DNA of 64,000 nucleotides from JABFXX01 sp036489755 (GTDB taxonomy: Bacteria > Myxococcota_A > Polyangia > Haliangiales > Haliangiaceae): NCBI GenBank assembly GCA_036489755.1, contig DASXFD010000075.1:144168-208167 (forward strand), read 5' to 3'. The position numbers and the translations under genes are program-made. Positions 17,111 through 26,214 of the stretch are shown piece by piece (position 1 is the first letter of the stretch; every line of letters starts with the position of its first letter). The notes beneath the pieces were generated by a model. The model was not told where the DNA came from. It saw only the letters and a program-made list of their open reading frames with translations, and made no database searches.

Positions 17111-19033
17111 ATGTGCGGGATTTTCGGCGTCATCGGCAGACGCGACGGTGACGTCGACGCCGCGTTGGTGCGCGAGCTCGCCGTTGCGTTGCTGCGTTGC
17201 TCGGTGACCCGCGGGCGCGAAGCCGCCGGCATCGCCGTGCACGACGGGTCGCGCATCGAGGTTCTCAAGCAGGGCGGCTCGGTGGACGAGTTTCTCGCGA
17301 ACCCGAAGCTCGCGGCGCTGCTCGATCGCGGGCTCGCCGGCTTCGATCGCGGCGCGCCGGTCGCGATCACGGGCCACTCGAGGCTCGCGACGAACGGCGC
17401 GCAGTCGAACGTCGACAACAACCAGCCCGTCATCACGCGCGGCGCGGTCGCACTGCACAATGGGATCATCGTCAACGATCAGCTGCTCGCCGCGAAGTAT
17501 CCGCAGATCGCGCCGCGCGGCGAGCTCGACAGCGAGGTGCTCGCCGGGCTGTTGCGCGCGAAGCTCGATGCGCTGGGCGATCTCGCAGCCGCGACGCGCG
17601 AGACGTTCGCCGAGATCGAAGGCTCGGCGTCGGTCGCGATGATGTTCGACAACCTCGACGTGTTGCTCTTGGCGACCAACACGGGCTCGTTGTTCCAGCT
17701 GACGAACGCCGGCGGCTCGATCATCGCGTTCGCATCCGAGCGGTTCATCTTGCAGCGCGTGCTCGAAGGCGACGTCGGCAAGCGCCTGGGCGACTGCCGG
17801 CTCGAGCAGATCCGCGCGGGCCACGCGCTCGCGATCCATCTCGATGGAATGCGCCGCGCCGCGTTCTCGCTGACCGGCGGCGACGGGCTCGATGCCGACT
17901 ACAAACCGAACGGTCACACGGTCGCGATCGTCGACAACTCGCCGCACGCCGAGCGGCTCCGGCGCTGCGCGCGCTGCATCTTGCCGGAGACGTATCCGTT
18001 CGTCGACTTCGACGCGGAGGGCGTCTGCCACTACTGCCGGACGTGGAAGACGATCGAGCCGAAAGGCGAGCAAGCGCTGCTCGACGCCGTCGAGCCGTAT
18101 CGCTCGCGCGACGGCAGCCCCGACGTCATCGTCGCGTTCTCGGGCGGCCGCGACTCGTCGTACGGCCTGCACTACATCAAGAACGTGCTCGGCATGAACC
18201 CGGTCGCGTTCACGTACGACTGGGGCATGGTCACGGACCTCGCGCGGCGCAACCAGGCTCGGATGTGCGGCAAGCTCGGCGTCGAGCACATCGTCCGCTC
18301 GGCGGACATCACGGCGAAGCGCCGCTACGTGCGCAAGAACGTCGAGGCGTGGCTGAAGAAGCCCGAGCTCGGCATGGTCACGTTGCTCATGGCGGGCGAC
18401 AAGGAGTTCTACGCGCACGCCCGCCAGCTGCGCAAAGAGACCGGGATCAAGCTCGTGATCTTCTGCGGCGGCAACATGATCGAGGACGCGCCGTACAAGA
18501 CAGGCCTCATGGGCGTGCCGCAGGACGATCACGGCAACACGCTCACCGGCATGTCGCTGCGCAACAAGATCGGGATGCTCGGCTACTTCGCGAAGAGCTA
18601 TCTGCGAAACCCGGCGTACATCAACGAGTCGCTGCTCGACACCGCGAACGCGTTCTATCAGACGTTCGTCGTCAAAGATGACTTCCTGTACCTGTTCCAC
18701 TACCTGCGGTGGCACGAGGACACGATCGTCGACACGATCCGCCGCGACTACGACTGGGAGGTCGCGACCGACACCACGACGACGTGGCGCATCGGCGACG
18801 GCACCGCCGCGTTCTACAACTACATCTACCAGACGATCGCGGGCTTCACCGAAGACGAGGTGATGCTCGCGAACATGGTGCGCGAAGGCCACATCGATCG
18901 CGACGAAGCGCTGCGGCGAGCCACGGAGTATTCCAAGCCGCGGTGGCCGTCGATCCGCGAGTACGCGCAGCTGATCGGGTTCTCCGCCGAAGAGGCGCTG
19001 CAGGTCATCAACTCCGCGCCGAAGCTTTACTGA
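17111..19033 (+). CDS. fused glutaminase and N-acetyl-sugar amidotransferase (GATase II + WbpG/PseA-like)
   Basis: This 640-residue two-domain protein begins MCGIFG, so Cys2 becomes the N-terminal nucleophile of a class II glutamine amidotransferase. GHSRLAT at 88-94 and HNGIIVN at 116-122 complete the glutaminase site. The second half is a PP-loop ATPase of the N-acetyl-sugar amidotransferase type. It has a zinc-like set C286, C289, C306 and C309, the ATP-binding SGGRDS at 344-349, and NMIEDAPYKTGL further on. WbpG/PseA relatives usually obtain ammonia from separate HisH/HisF-like partners; none is seen here. It probably converts an acetamido sugar to an acetamidino sugar. A flippase gene follows two bases after the stop. 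Confidence 0.9.
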   Translation: MCGIFGVIGRRDGDVDAALVRELAVALLRCSVTRGREAAGIAVHDGSRIEVLKQGGSVDEFLANPKLAALLDRGLAGFDRGAPVAITGHSRLATNGAQSNVDNNQPVITRGAVALHNGIIVNDQLLAAKYPQIAPRGELDSEVLAGLLRAKLDALGDLAAATRETFAEIEGSASVAMMFDNLDVLLLATNTGSLFQLTNAGGSIIAFASERFILQRVLEGDVGKRLGDCRLEQIRAGHALAIHLDGMRRAAFSLTGGDGLDADYKPNGHTVAIVDNSPHAERLRRCARCILPETYPFVDFDAEGVCHYCRTWKTIEPKGEQALLDAVEPYRSRDGSPDVIVAFSGGRDSSYGLHYIKNVLGMNPVAFTYDWGMVTDLARRNQARMCGKLGVEHIVRSADITAKRRYVRKNVEAWLKKPELGMVTLLMAGDKEFYAHARQLRKETGIKLVIFCGGNMIEDAPYKTGLMGVPQDDHGNTLTGMSLRNKIGMLGYFAKSYLRNPAYINESLLDTANAFYQTFVVKDDFLYLFHYLRWHEDTIVDTIRRDYDWEVATDTTTTWRIGDGTAAFYNYIYQTIAGFTEDEVMLANMVREGHIDRDEALRRATEYSKPRWPSIREYAQLIGFSAEEALQVINSAPKLY

Positions 19034-19034
19034 G

Positions 19035-20294
19035 ATGGATACGCGGCTCCGCCGGGATGTCGCGTGGAACCTCGTTCCGATCGCGCTGCTCGCCGGCGTC
19101 GGCCTGGGCTTGAACTTCGCGATCGCCGTGTGGTGGGGCCCGGAAGCGCTCGCGACGTTCGCGCTCGTGACCACGGCGATGTTCGCGTTGGCGGTCGTCG
19201 GCGCGTTCGGCCTGCAGTACGCGGTGCTGCGCGCGATCGCCGAAGCGCCCGACGATCGGCCGCGGGTCGGTGCCGTCGTGGTCGGCGCGTTGATCCCGAA
19301 CGTCGTGCTGGCCGCGCTCGCGACCGTCGGCTTCATCGTGGCGCGCGGTGCGATCGCACGGCTTCACGGCAGCCACGACGTCGGCGAAGGCATGTTGTGG
19401 GCCGCGCCGGGCCTGTTCTGCTTCGCGATCAACAAGGTCTTGTTCGGCGTCGTCAACGGCCTGCGCCGCATGCGCGCGTTCGCGCTGTACACGGCGCTGC
19501 GCTACATCCTGATCGTCGTCGGGCTCGCCGTGGCGCGCGTCGAGCGGCTCGGAGCCGCGCAGCTGCCCGTGATCTGGAGCCTCGCCGAGGGCGCGCTGCT
19601 GCTCGTGCTCGTCGCGGAGCTCGCGGCGACGGTCTCGCTGCGCGAGCGCACCGGTTGGCTTCAGTGGTCGAAGGCGCACCTCGCGTACGGCGCACGCGGC
19701 GTAACCGCGACCCTGGCATTCGAGATCAACTCGAAGCTCGACGTGTGGATGCTCGGCGCGTCTGGAATCGCGAAGTCGCTCGTCGGCGCGTACAGCCTCG
19801 CGGCATCGCTGAACGAAGGCGCCTCGCAGGTCGGCGTCGTCGTGCAGAACAACCTCAACCCGATGATGGCGCGCGGGCTCGCGTCCGGAGATCCGGCGTC
19901 GGTGTCGGCGCTCGCGCGGCGGACGCGGAAGTGGTTCGTGCCATCGTTCGTCGCGTGTTGCGCGGCCGGCGCGCTGCTGTTCCCGCACGTGATCCCGGCC
20001 CTCGTCGCGGATCCCAGGTTTGCGGTGGCAGCTGCGCCGTTCGCGGTGCTGATGGTCGGAGCCGCGCTCGGCTCGCCGTATCTGCCGTTCACCCAGGTGC
20101 TGCTGATGGGCAATCGGCCGGGCTGGCACACGGTGCTGGTCGTGGCGACCGTCACGGTGAACCTCGTCGCAAATTTGGTATTGATCCCGTCGTACGGCAT
20201 CGCGGGCGCGGCGATCGCCACGTCGCTGGCCGTGGTCGCGTCGTGCGTGCTGGTCCGCACGCTCGCGCGCAGGTGCGTGGGTGCTCGCCTGTGA
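19035..20294 (+). CDS. Wzx-like polysaccharide flippase
   Basis: This 419-residue polytopic protein has twelve or so hydrophobic segments and few charged loops, typical of MATE/MVF-superfamily polysaccharide transporters. WNLVPIALLAGVGLGLNFAI begins the first span, and GVVVQNNLNPMMARGL and the late NLVLIPSYGIAGAAIAT segment are characteristic of the family. It should move undecaprenyl-linked repeat units across the inner membrane. It starts one base after the amidotransferase stop, and a GtrB-like glycosyltransferase follows 14 bases after its end. No Wzy or Wzz homologue is evident in the window. Confidence 0.88.
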   Translation: MDTRLRRDVAWNLVPIALLAGVGLGLNFAIAVWWGPEALATFALVTTAMFALAVVGAFGLQYAVLRAIAEAPDDRPRVGAVVVGALIPNVVLAALATVGFIVARGAIARLHGSHDVGEGMLWAAPGLFCFAINKVLFGVVNGLRRMRAFALYTALRYILIVVGLAVARVERLGAAQLPVIWSLAEGALLLVLVAELAATVSLRERTGWLQWSKAHLAYGARGVTATLAFEINSKLDVWMLGASGIAKSLVGAYSLAASLNEGASQVGVVVQNNLNPMMARGLASGDPASVSALARRTRKWFVPSFVACCAAGALLFPHVIPALVADPRFAVAAAPFAVLMVGAALGSPYLPFTQVLLMGNRPGWHTVLVVATVTVNLVANLVLIPSYGIAGAAIATSLAVVASCVLVRTLARRCVGARL

Positions 20295-20295
20295 T

Positions 20296-20302
20296 AGAAG
20301 GA
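20296..20302 (+). promoter_or_regulatory. ribosome binding site AGAAGGA
   Basis: AGAAGGA lies six bases before ATG 20309 and decides that start against the long in-frame extension upstream, which runs through the flippase gene. Confidence 0.6.
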
Positions 20303-20308
20303 ACCAGC

Positions 20309-21346
20309 ATGCCGCCGGTCCTCTCGATCGTCGCCCCCGCGTACAACGAGGAGCGCAATCTACCGGCATTCCTCGCGGCGATGATCCCGGTGCTCGAGAG
20401 TATCGGCGAGCCGTTCGAGATCGTGTTCGTCGACGACGGCTCGCGCGACGGCACGCTCGGCATGCTCGCCGCGGCCGCGTTGCAGGATCCGCGGATCAAG
20501 GTCGTCGGGCTCGCGCGCAACTTCGGCAAGGACGTCGCGCTGTCGGCGGGCCTCGCGCATGCGAGCGGCGACGCGATCGTGCCGATCGATTGCGATCTGC
20601 AGCATCCGCCGGAGCTGATCCCGCAGTTCTTCGCGCGCTGGCGCGAAGGCTACGACATGGTCATCGGCGTGCGCAGCAAGCGCGACGAAGAAGGCTGGCT
20701 GCGCCGCACGCTCTCGCAGACCTACTACAAGGTCATGCGCTCGATGACGAGCGTCGAGATCCCGCCGAACGCCGGCGACTTCCGGCTGCTCGATCGCAAG
20801 ATCCTCGACGTCATCAACAAGATGCCGGAGCGCCACCGCTTCATGAAAGGCATCTTTGCGTGGCCCGGCTTCAAGGTCAGCGCGATCGAGTTCCGGGCGA
20901 ACGTGCGCGCGAACGACACGCGCAGCTCGTGGAGCTTCTTCAAGCTGTGGCGGTTCGCACTCGACGGCTTGTTCTCGTTCTCGACGGCGCCGCTCAAGCT
21001 GTGGACATACATCGGCGCGCTGTCGGCGGCCGGCGCGTTCGTCTACCTCATCATCACGGTGATCCAGAAGCTGTTCATCGGGATCGCGGTGTCGGGTTAC
21101 GCATCGCTGCTCATCGTGCTGCTGTTCTTCAACGGCCTGCTGTTGATCAGCAACGGCATCCAAGGCGAGTACATCGCGCGCATCTTCGAAGAGGTGAAAG
21201 GGCGGCCGCTCTACGTCGTCGGTCAGACATTCGGGTTCGATCAGCCGGCTCAGCGAGCCGACGCGCCTGCGCCGCCTGCAGCGCAACCGGCGAGCGCGCG
21301 ACGCGAGCTCCCGAAACCCACTCGACCACCGCCGCCGCGACCGTAG
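20309..21346 (+). CDS. GtrB/ArnC-like polyprenyl-phosphate glycosyltransferase
   Basis: The protein has 345 residues. An N-terminal GT-A domain has APAYNEERNLPAFL, FVDDGSRDGT and the metal site DCDLQHPPE. Two transmembrane helices lie around residues 230-290, and a proline-rich cytoplasmic tail ends PPPPRP. NFGKDVALSAGLAHA and GDFRLLDRKI are typical of GtrB/DPM1-type enzymes that charge undecaprenyl phosphate with a hexose. It stands directly before two large membrane proteins, which could use the lipid-linked sugar. The next gene starts at the base after its stop. Confidence 0.92.
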   Translation: MPPVLSIVAPAYNEERNLPAFLAAMIPVLESIGEPFEIVFVDDGSRDGTLGMLAAAALQDPRIKVVGLARNFGKDVALSAGLAHASGDAIVPIDCDLQHPPELIPQFFARWREGYDMVIGVRSKRDEEGWLRRTLSQTYYKVMRSMTSVEIPPNAGDFRLLDRKILDVINKMPERHRFMKGIFAWPGFKVSAIEFRANVRANDTRSSWSFFKLWRFALDGLFSFSTAPLKLWTYIGALSAAGAFVYLIITVIQKLFIGIAVSGYASLLIVLLFFNGLLLISNGIQGEYIARIFEEVKGRPLYVVGQTFGFDQPAQRADAPAPPAAQPASARRELPKPTRPPPPRP

Positions 21347-23194
21347 ATGCCGTCGAAAACATTGAGGGGGTTGTTCGTGGCGTACGTTGCGGCGACCGCG
21401 CTGCACGTCGGCTGGGTGGTCGCACACGAGCCGTTCGCGTTCGATGCGTGGAACGTCGCCCAGGACACCGACGGCAAACCGTTCACGGTCGCGCGCTTCT
21501 GCCACTACTGGTGGTTCGAATACACGCACTCGAATCCGCGGCTCGGCCAAGCGCTCACGTACCTCGCGTACAAGCTCGATCACTTCGCGGCGATCGCATC
21601 GGCGTGCGCGTTCGTCGCGATCGCGCTCGCGGTGGTGACGCTCGGGCTCCGCCGATTCCCGTCGTGGAAGCGCGGCCGCGATCTCGCGTTGTGGGCGTTC
21701 GTGTCGGGCGCTCTCTGGTTCGCGCTGCCGCAGCTCGGCAAGACGTTGTTTTGCCGCGCGTACGCCGCGAACTACGTCTACGGGCTCGCGATCCAGCTGT
21801 GGTTCATCGTCCCGCTGCGGCTCGCGAAGCGCGCGCCCGGCCGGCTCGCGTGCGTCGCCTACCTCGTGTTCGGGCTCGCGGCCGGCCTGTGCAACGAGCA
21901 CACGGGACCGACGCTGTGCGCGTTCATGCTCGGGCTCGCGTGGTGGCAGCGCCACGAGCGCAAGCCAACGGCTCGCCTCGTCGGGTTCGGCGCGATCGGC
22001 GCGATCGTCGGCTTCGGCGCGCTGTTCTTCGCGCCGGGGCAGGGCCAACGCTACGACGGGCTCGCGCAGAAAGTGTCGCTCGCCGGGCGGCTGTTTCAAC
22101 GCGGCGTGACCGGCAACCTCGACATCATCCGCGATCTGCTGCTCGGGCTCGCGCCCGTGCTCGCGCTGATCGCGATCATCGCGACGCTGTCGCTCGGCGA
22201 GCGCGATCCCGAGCATGCCGAGCGCGACGACCGCAAGGCGGCGGTGCGCATGATCGCGATCGCGATCGTGGCGGCGCTCGCGATGGCCGCGACGATCTTC
22301 GTGTCGCCGAAGCTCGGCTCGCGGTTCTATCTCGGCTCGGGCTGCCTGCTGCTCGCCGGGCTGGTCGCGCTTGCCGATGCCGTGTCGAGCGATCGCGCGG
22401 TCGGCTGGCTCGTCGTGCTCGCGCTCGCCTCGTCGATCTACGCCGCCGCGCACACGATGCCGCTCTACGGCCGCGTGTCGCGCGAGAGTATCGATCGCAT
22501 GGCCGGCCTGTCGCTCGCGCGCCCGGGCAGCGTGTACATCGCCGAGTCGTTCGATCAAGTCGACGACTCGTGGTGGTTCCTCGGCGACGACTTCCGCGAC
22601 GCGCGCAAGCGCGACATGGTCGCCAAGTACTACGGGCTCGCCGGCGTGGTGTTCCACGCATACGATCCGACCGCTCCGCTCGGTGTCGCGGGCGCGCGGT
22701 TCGTTCCGATCGCGACGCTCGATCCGCCGGGTTGCTTCGCCGATCAAGGCGGGCTCGTGCTCGCGTCGACGAAGGGGTTCGATCTCGCCGGGCTGGACGA
22801 TTCGATCAAGGCCGCGATCGCGCTGGCTCGCGAGAAGCTGGCGCCGACCAAGCTGCTCGCGCTGACGCTCGAGGTCCAGCTCGACGGGCCGCGCGTCGCG
22901 TTGCCGGCCAAGCACATCGTCGTCGCGAAGTGGCAACCGGATCGATTCGAAGCGTACGTCGGCGCGATCGATCGCAAAGGCCGCTCGACAACGCGCGATA
23001 TCGCGCTGCCCAAAGAGCTGCAGGGCAGCGATGCCGAGATCTTCGTCTACGAGGTCGGCGGCGACGTCCGCAAGCTCGGCACGGCGAGAGGCGAACCGCT
23101 GCAGTACGTGCCGTGGAAGAGCGGCGTGTACTGGGTCCTCGCGTGTCGCGGCGACGAGTGCTTCGTGATCGCTGCGTCGCGACAGGGCGGCTGA
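21347..23194 (+). CDS. DUF6056-like large membrane protein (copy 1)
   Basis: This 615-residue protein has roughly eleven membrane spans up to about residue 370 and a soluble C-terminal region of about 230 residues. Motifs shared with the next gene are SNPRLGQALT in the first loop, LCNEHTGP, and APGQGQRYDG. They suggest a conserved family with catalytic or binding loops on one face of the membrane, as in GT-C transferases. I regard DUF6056 as the nearest family from memory. It starts immediately after the GtrB-like gene and is probably the transferase partner of that polyprenyl-phosphate sugar, but this is inferred from context. Confidence 0.75.
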   Translation: MPSKTLRGLFVAYVAATALHVGWVVAHEPFAFDAWNVAQDTDGKPFTVARFCHYWWFEYTHSNPRLGQALTYLAYKLDHFAAIASACAFVAIALAVVTLGLRRFPSWKRGRDLALWAFVSGALWFALPQLGKTLFCRAYAANYVYGLAIQLWFIVPLRLAKRAPGRLACVAYLVFGLAAGLCNEHTGPTLCAFMLGLAWWQRHERKPTARLVGFGAIGAIVGFGALFFAPGQGQRYDGLAQKVSLAGRLFQRGVTGNLDIIRDLLLGLAPVLALIAIIATLSLGERDPEHAERDDRKAAVRMIAIAIVAALAMAATIFVSPKLGSRFYLGSGCLLLAGLVALADAVSSDRAVGWLVVLALASSIYAAAHTMPLYGRVSRESIDRMAGLSLARPGSVYIAESFDQVDDSWWFLGDDFRDARKRDMVAKYYGLAGVVFHAYDPTAPLGVAGARFVPIATLDPPGCFADQGGLVLASTKGFDLAGLDDSIKAAIALAREKLAPTKLLALTLEVQLDGPRVALPAKHIVVAKWQPDRFEAYVGAIDRKGRSTTRDIALPKELQGSDAEIFVYEVGGDVRKLGTARGEPLQYVPWKSGVYWVLACRGDECFVIAASRQGG

Positions 23195-23196
23195 CG

Positions 23197-24510
23197 ATGC
23201 AGCGCCGCGCGCTGTTCATCTGGACCGCTCTGATCGCGCCGCTGTGGATCGCGCTGATCCTGTGCACGCACTGGGAGCCGATCCTGCGCGACACCTGGGG
23301 CCATTACCTCGAGCACATGCACGTGCCGATGTCGTTCCATGCTGTCTGGGAGTTCGCGCGCGACAGCTACCTGCACAACAACCCACGGCTCGGCCAGACG
23401 ATCACGATGCTGCTCGTCACGCCCGGACCGTGGCACGCGATCGTCACGCCGATCGTCGAGATCGGGCTGTTCGTGCAGCTCGCCGCGCTGGCGCTCGGGC
23501 GATGGCCATCGCTTCGCCGCACCGACGACGCGCTGACCTTCGCCGCGATCCTCGCGCTCGTCGCATGCTCGGCGCCTCAGCTCGGCCCGATGCTGTTCTA
23601 CCGCCCGTTCACCGGCAACTACGTATTCGGGTTCGCGATCAGCCTCGCGTTCGTGCTGCCGTATCGATTCTTCATCGCGACTCCGCACGATCGCAGTTGG
23701 TGGTGGATCCCGATCATGCTCGTCGCCGGTGCCGCGGCAGGCATGAGCAACGAGCACACCGCACCGGCATGCGTGCTGGTCGCATGCGCGTGTGTCGTCG
23801 CGTGCTGGCGCCGCGGCGTGCGACCGCCGGTGTGGATGGTCGTCGGCATCGTCGGCGCGATCGCCGCCGGCATCGCGCTGTTCGTCGCGCCGGGCCAGGC
23901 GATCCGTTACAACGGGATGGCCGCGCACGAGGGACTGTTCGCTCGCATCGCGTCGCGCGGGATCGTTCGCGACCTCGGCGTCGTGTTCGGGTTCGTCGGC
24001 TACTCGTGGAAGATGCTCGTCGTGCTCGCGGCGACGTTCGGTTTCGCGCGCATGCGCCGGCGCCGGCTCGACGGCACGCTCACGGCGCTCGTGCTGGCCG
24101 GCGCCGCGTGCGCGATCTCGCTCACGCTGCTCGCGTCGCCGAAACAAGGCGCGCGCCTCGACTTCGCACCGATCTGTCTGCTCGCGGCCGCGGTCGCGGC
24201 CATCGTGGTGCCCGCCGTCGCCGAAGGACCGGCTCGCGCCGCGGCGTGGGGACTGTCGGCGATCGCGATCGCGTACCTCGTCGTCGCCTGCGTCGCGACG
24301 TATGCGATCGTCGGCCCGGAAGGCGCGCGACGCCTCGCCGCGATCGAGCAGGCTCCAAAGGGCAGCGTGGTCACGGTCGAGCCGTACTCGGTCGCAAAAT
24401 CGCGCTGGTTCCTCGGCGACGACTTCGTGATCGACGCCGAGCGCCGCAACATCGCGATGAGCTTCAGCCTGGCGGGCATCCTCGTGGCGAGTCCCGACCA
24501 TGGCAAGTAG
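23197..24510 (+). CDS. DUF6056-like membrane protein (copy 2)
   Basis: This 437-residue relative of the previous gene retains NNPRLGQTIT, MSNEHTAPA and APGQAIRYNG in the same order. It lacks most of the soluble C-terminal domain and ends soon after a RWFLGDDF segment that also occurs in copy 1 as WWFLGDDF. About ten hydrophobic spans are seen. It begins two bases after copy 1 ends, so the pair is co-transcribed. Tandem duplication followed by divergence is the likely origin. A role in transferring sugars at the outer face of the inner membrane is plausible but unproven. Confidence 0.75.
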   Translation: MQRRALFIWTALIAPLWIALILCTHWEPILRDTWGHYLEHMHVPMSFHAVWEFARDSYLHNNPRLGQTITMLLVTPGPWHAIVTPIVEIGLFVQLAALALGRWPSLRRTDDALTFAAILALVACSAPQLGPMLFYRPFTGNYVFGFAISLAFVLPYRFFIATPHDRSWWWIPIMLVAGAAAGMSNEHTAPACVLVACACVVACWRRGVRPPVWMVVGIVGAIAAGIALFVAPGQAIRYNGMAAHEGLFARIASRGIVRDLGVVFGFVGYSWKMLVVLAATFGFARMRRRRLDGTLTALVLAGAACAISLTLLASPKQGARLDFAPICLLAAAVAAIVVPAVAEGPARAAAWGLSAIAIAYLVVACVATYAIVGPEGARRLAAIEQAPKGSVVTVEPYSVAKSRWFLGDDFVIDAERRNIAMSFSLAGILVASPDHGK

Positions 24511-24544
24511 CCGCATCCTGCGGTAGCGTCCGCGCCGTTTCACC

Positions 24545-25525
24545 ATGTTGATCACGCGCAGCCCGCTCAGGATCTCGCTCGGTGGCGGCGGTACCGATCT
24601 GCCCTCGTATTACGAGCACCACGGTGGCTTTCTCGTCGCCGCGGCGATCGACAAGTACGTGTGGGTCACGATCCACCGGCCATTCGTTCCCGGCGTGTTC
24701 CTGAAGTACTCGCAGATCGAGCACGTCGATCGCGTGGATGCGATCGAGCACCCGATCGTGCGCGAAGCGTTCGCGATGATGGGCATCACCGAGCTGCAGC
24801 ACGAGATCACGACGCTCGCCGACATTCCGGCGGGCACCGGGCTCGGCTCGTCGGGCAGCTTCACGACGGCGTTGCTCAAGGCGCTGTACAGCTTCGAGCG
24901 CCGCTTGCTCTTGCCGGGCGACGTCGCGCGGCTCGCCTGCGAGCTCGAGATCGAGCGGCTCGGCCGCCCGGTCGGCAAGCAGGACCAATACATCGCCGCG
25001 TACGGCGGCATCACCTGCTTCGAGTTCGATCGCGACGGCAGCGTCCGCGCCGAGCCGCTCGTGCTGGCGCAGACCACGCTGCACGAGCTCGAGGATCATC
25101 TGCTGCTGTTCTTCACCGGGTTCGCGCGCAGCGCGAGCGAGATCTTGAAGGACCAGGATCAAAAGACGAAGCAAGCCGATCCCGCGATGGTCGCGAACCT
25201 CGACTACGTCAAGGAGCTCGGCCGGCGGAGCCGCGCGGCGCTCGAGGACGGCAAACCCGAGCTGTTCGGCGAGTTGATGCACGAGCACTGGGAGCGCAAG
25301 CGCAAGCGCTCGAGCGGCATGTCGAACGCGCAGATCGACGAGTGGTACGAGCTCGGCAAGAATGCCGGCGCGATCGGCGGCAAGCTCGTCGGCGCGGGTG
25401 GCGGCGGCTTCCTCATGTTCTACGCGCCGGATCCGTCGCGCGTGCGCCAGGCGATGGCGAAGGCGGGCCTCGAAGAGGTGCGATTTCGGTTCGACTTCGA
25501 TGGCACTCGGGTCGTCTTTTCATGA
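24545..25525 (+). CDS. hddA: D-glycero-D-manno-heptose 7-phosphate kinase
   Basis: This 326-residue GHMP kinase phosphorylates C1 of heptose-7-phosphate. RSPLRISLGGGGTDLPSYY at residues 5-23 is the family start, the phosphate-binding loop GTGLGSS is at 97-103, and VGAGGGGFLMFY is near residue 290. It begins 34 bases after the preceding membrane gene and overlaps the next gene by four bases. Together with the guanylyltransferase, SIS isomerase and HAD phosphatase that follow it forms the GDP-D-glycero-alpha-D-manno-heptose pathway used for capsules, S-layers or O-antigens. Confidence 0.93.
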   Translation: MLITRSPLRISLGGGGTDLPSYYEHHGGFLVAAAIDKYVWVTIHRPFVPGVFLKYSQIEHVDRVDAIEHPIVREAFAMMGITELQHEITTLADIPAGTGLGSSGSFTTALLKALYSFERRLLLPGDVARLACELEIERLGRPVGKQDQYIAAYGGITCFEFDRDGSVRAEPLVLAQTTLHELEDHLLLFFTGFARSASEILKDQDQKTKQADPAMVANLDYVKELGRRSRAALEDGKPELFGELMHEHWERKRKRSSGMSNAQIDEWYELGKNAGAIGGKLVGAGGGGFLMFYAPDPSRVRQAMAKAGLEEVRFRFDFDGTRVVFS

Positions 25526-26214
25526 CGCTGCCGGCCGTCGCGATCCTGGCCGGCGGGCTCGCCACGCGGCTCGGCGAGGTCACGAAGACGATCCCGAAGG
25601 CGCTGATCGACGTCGCGGGCAAGCCGTTCATCGCGCATCAGCTCGAGCTATTGCGCACGGCGGGCGCGACGCGCGTGGTGCTTTGCATCGCCCACTTCGC
25701 CGATCAGATCGAAGCCGCGCTCGGCGATGGCAGCGCGTTCGGCTTGGAGATCCGCTATTCGCGCGACGAGCTCGAAGGCACCGGCGGCGCGCTGCGTCGT
25801 GCGCTGCCGCTGCTCGGCGACGCGTTTCTCGTGGTGTACGGCGATTCGTATCTGCGCGCCGATTACGCCGCCGTCGCGGCCGCGTGGCTCGCGAGCGGCA
25901 AGCTCGGGCTGATGACGGTCTATCGCAACGACGGCCGCTACGACGCGAGCAACGTCGAGTACACCGATCACGTCGTGCGCTACGACAAGCGGCAGACCGC
26001 CGGCATGACGCACATCGACTGGGGCCTCGGCGGATTTCGCGCGGCCGCATTCGCGGGTTATCCCGACGGCAAGCTCGACCTGGCGTGCGTGTATCAAGAT
26101 CTGCTCGCCAAGCACGAGCTATTCGGGTACGAGGTCTTCGACCGGTTCTACGAGATCGGCTCTCACGCCGGGCTCGAGGATACGCGCCGCCTGCTATCGA
26201 AGGAGCAACCATGA
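25522..26214 (+). CDS. hddC: heptose-1-phosphate guanylyltransferase-like nucleotidyltransferase
   Basis: The 230-residue nucleotidyltransferase has AILAGGLATRLGEVTKTIPK at the N-terminus, where GGxxxR binds the nucleotide. VVYGDSYLRADY is the metal-binding strand, and IDWGLGGF is the substrate loop. Its length and position between the heptose kinase and isomerase fit HddC, which activates D-glycero-alpha-D-manno-heptose-1-phosphate with GTP. The sequence alone does not exclude another sugar phosphate. It overlaps hddA at the start and the isomerase gene at the end, both as ATGA. Confidence 0.85.
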   Translation: MTLPAVAILAGGLATRLGEVTKTIPKALIDVAGKPFIAHQLELLRTAGATRVVLCIAHFADQIEAALGDGSAFGLEIRYSRDELEGTGGALRRALPLLGDAFLVVYGDSYLRADYAAVAAAWLASGKLGLMTVYRNDGRYDASNVEYTDHVVRYDKRQTAGMTHIDWGLGGFRAAAFAGYPDGKLDLACVYQDLLAKHELFGYEVFDRFYEIGSHAGLEDTRRLLSKEQP

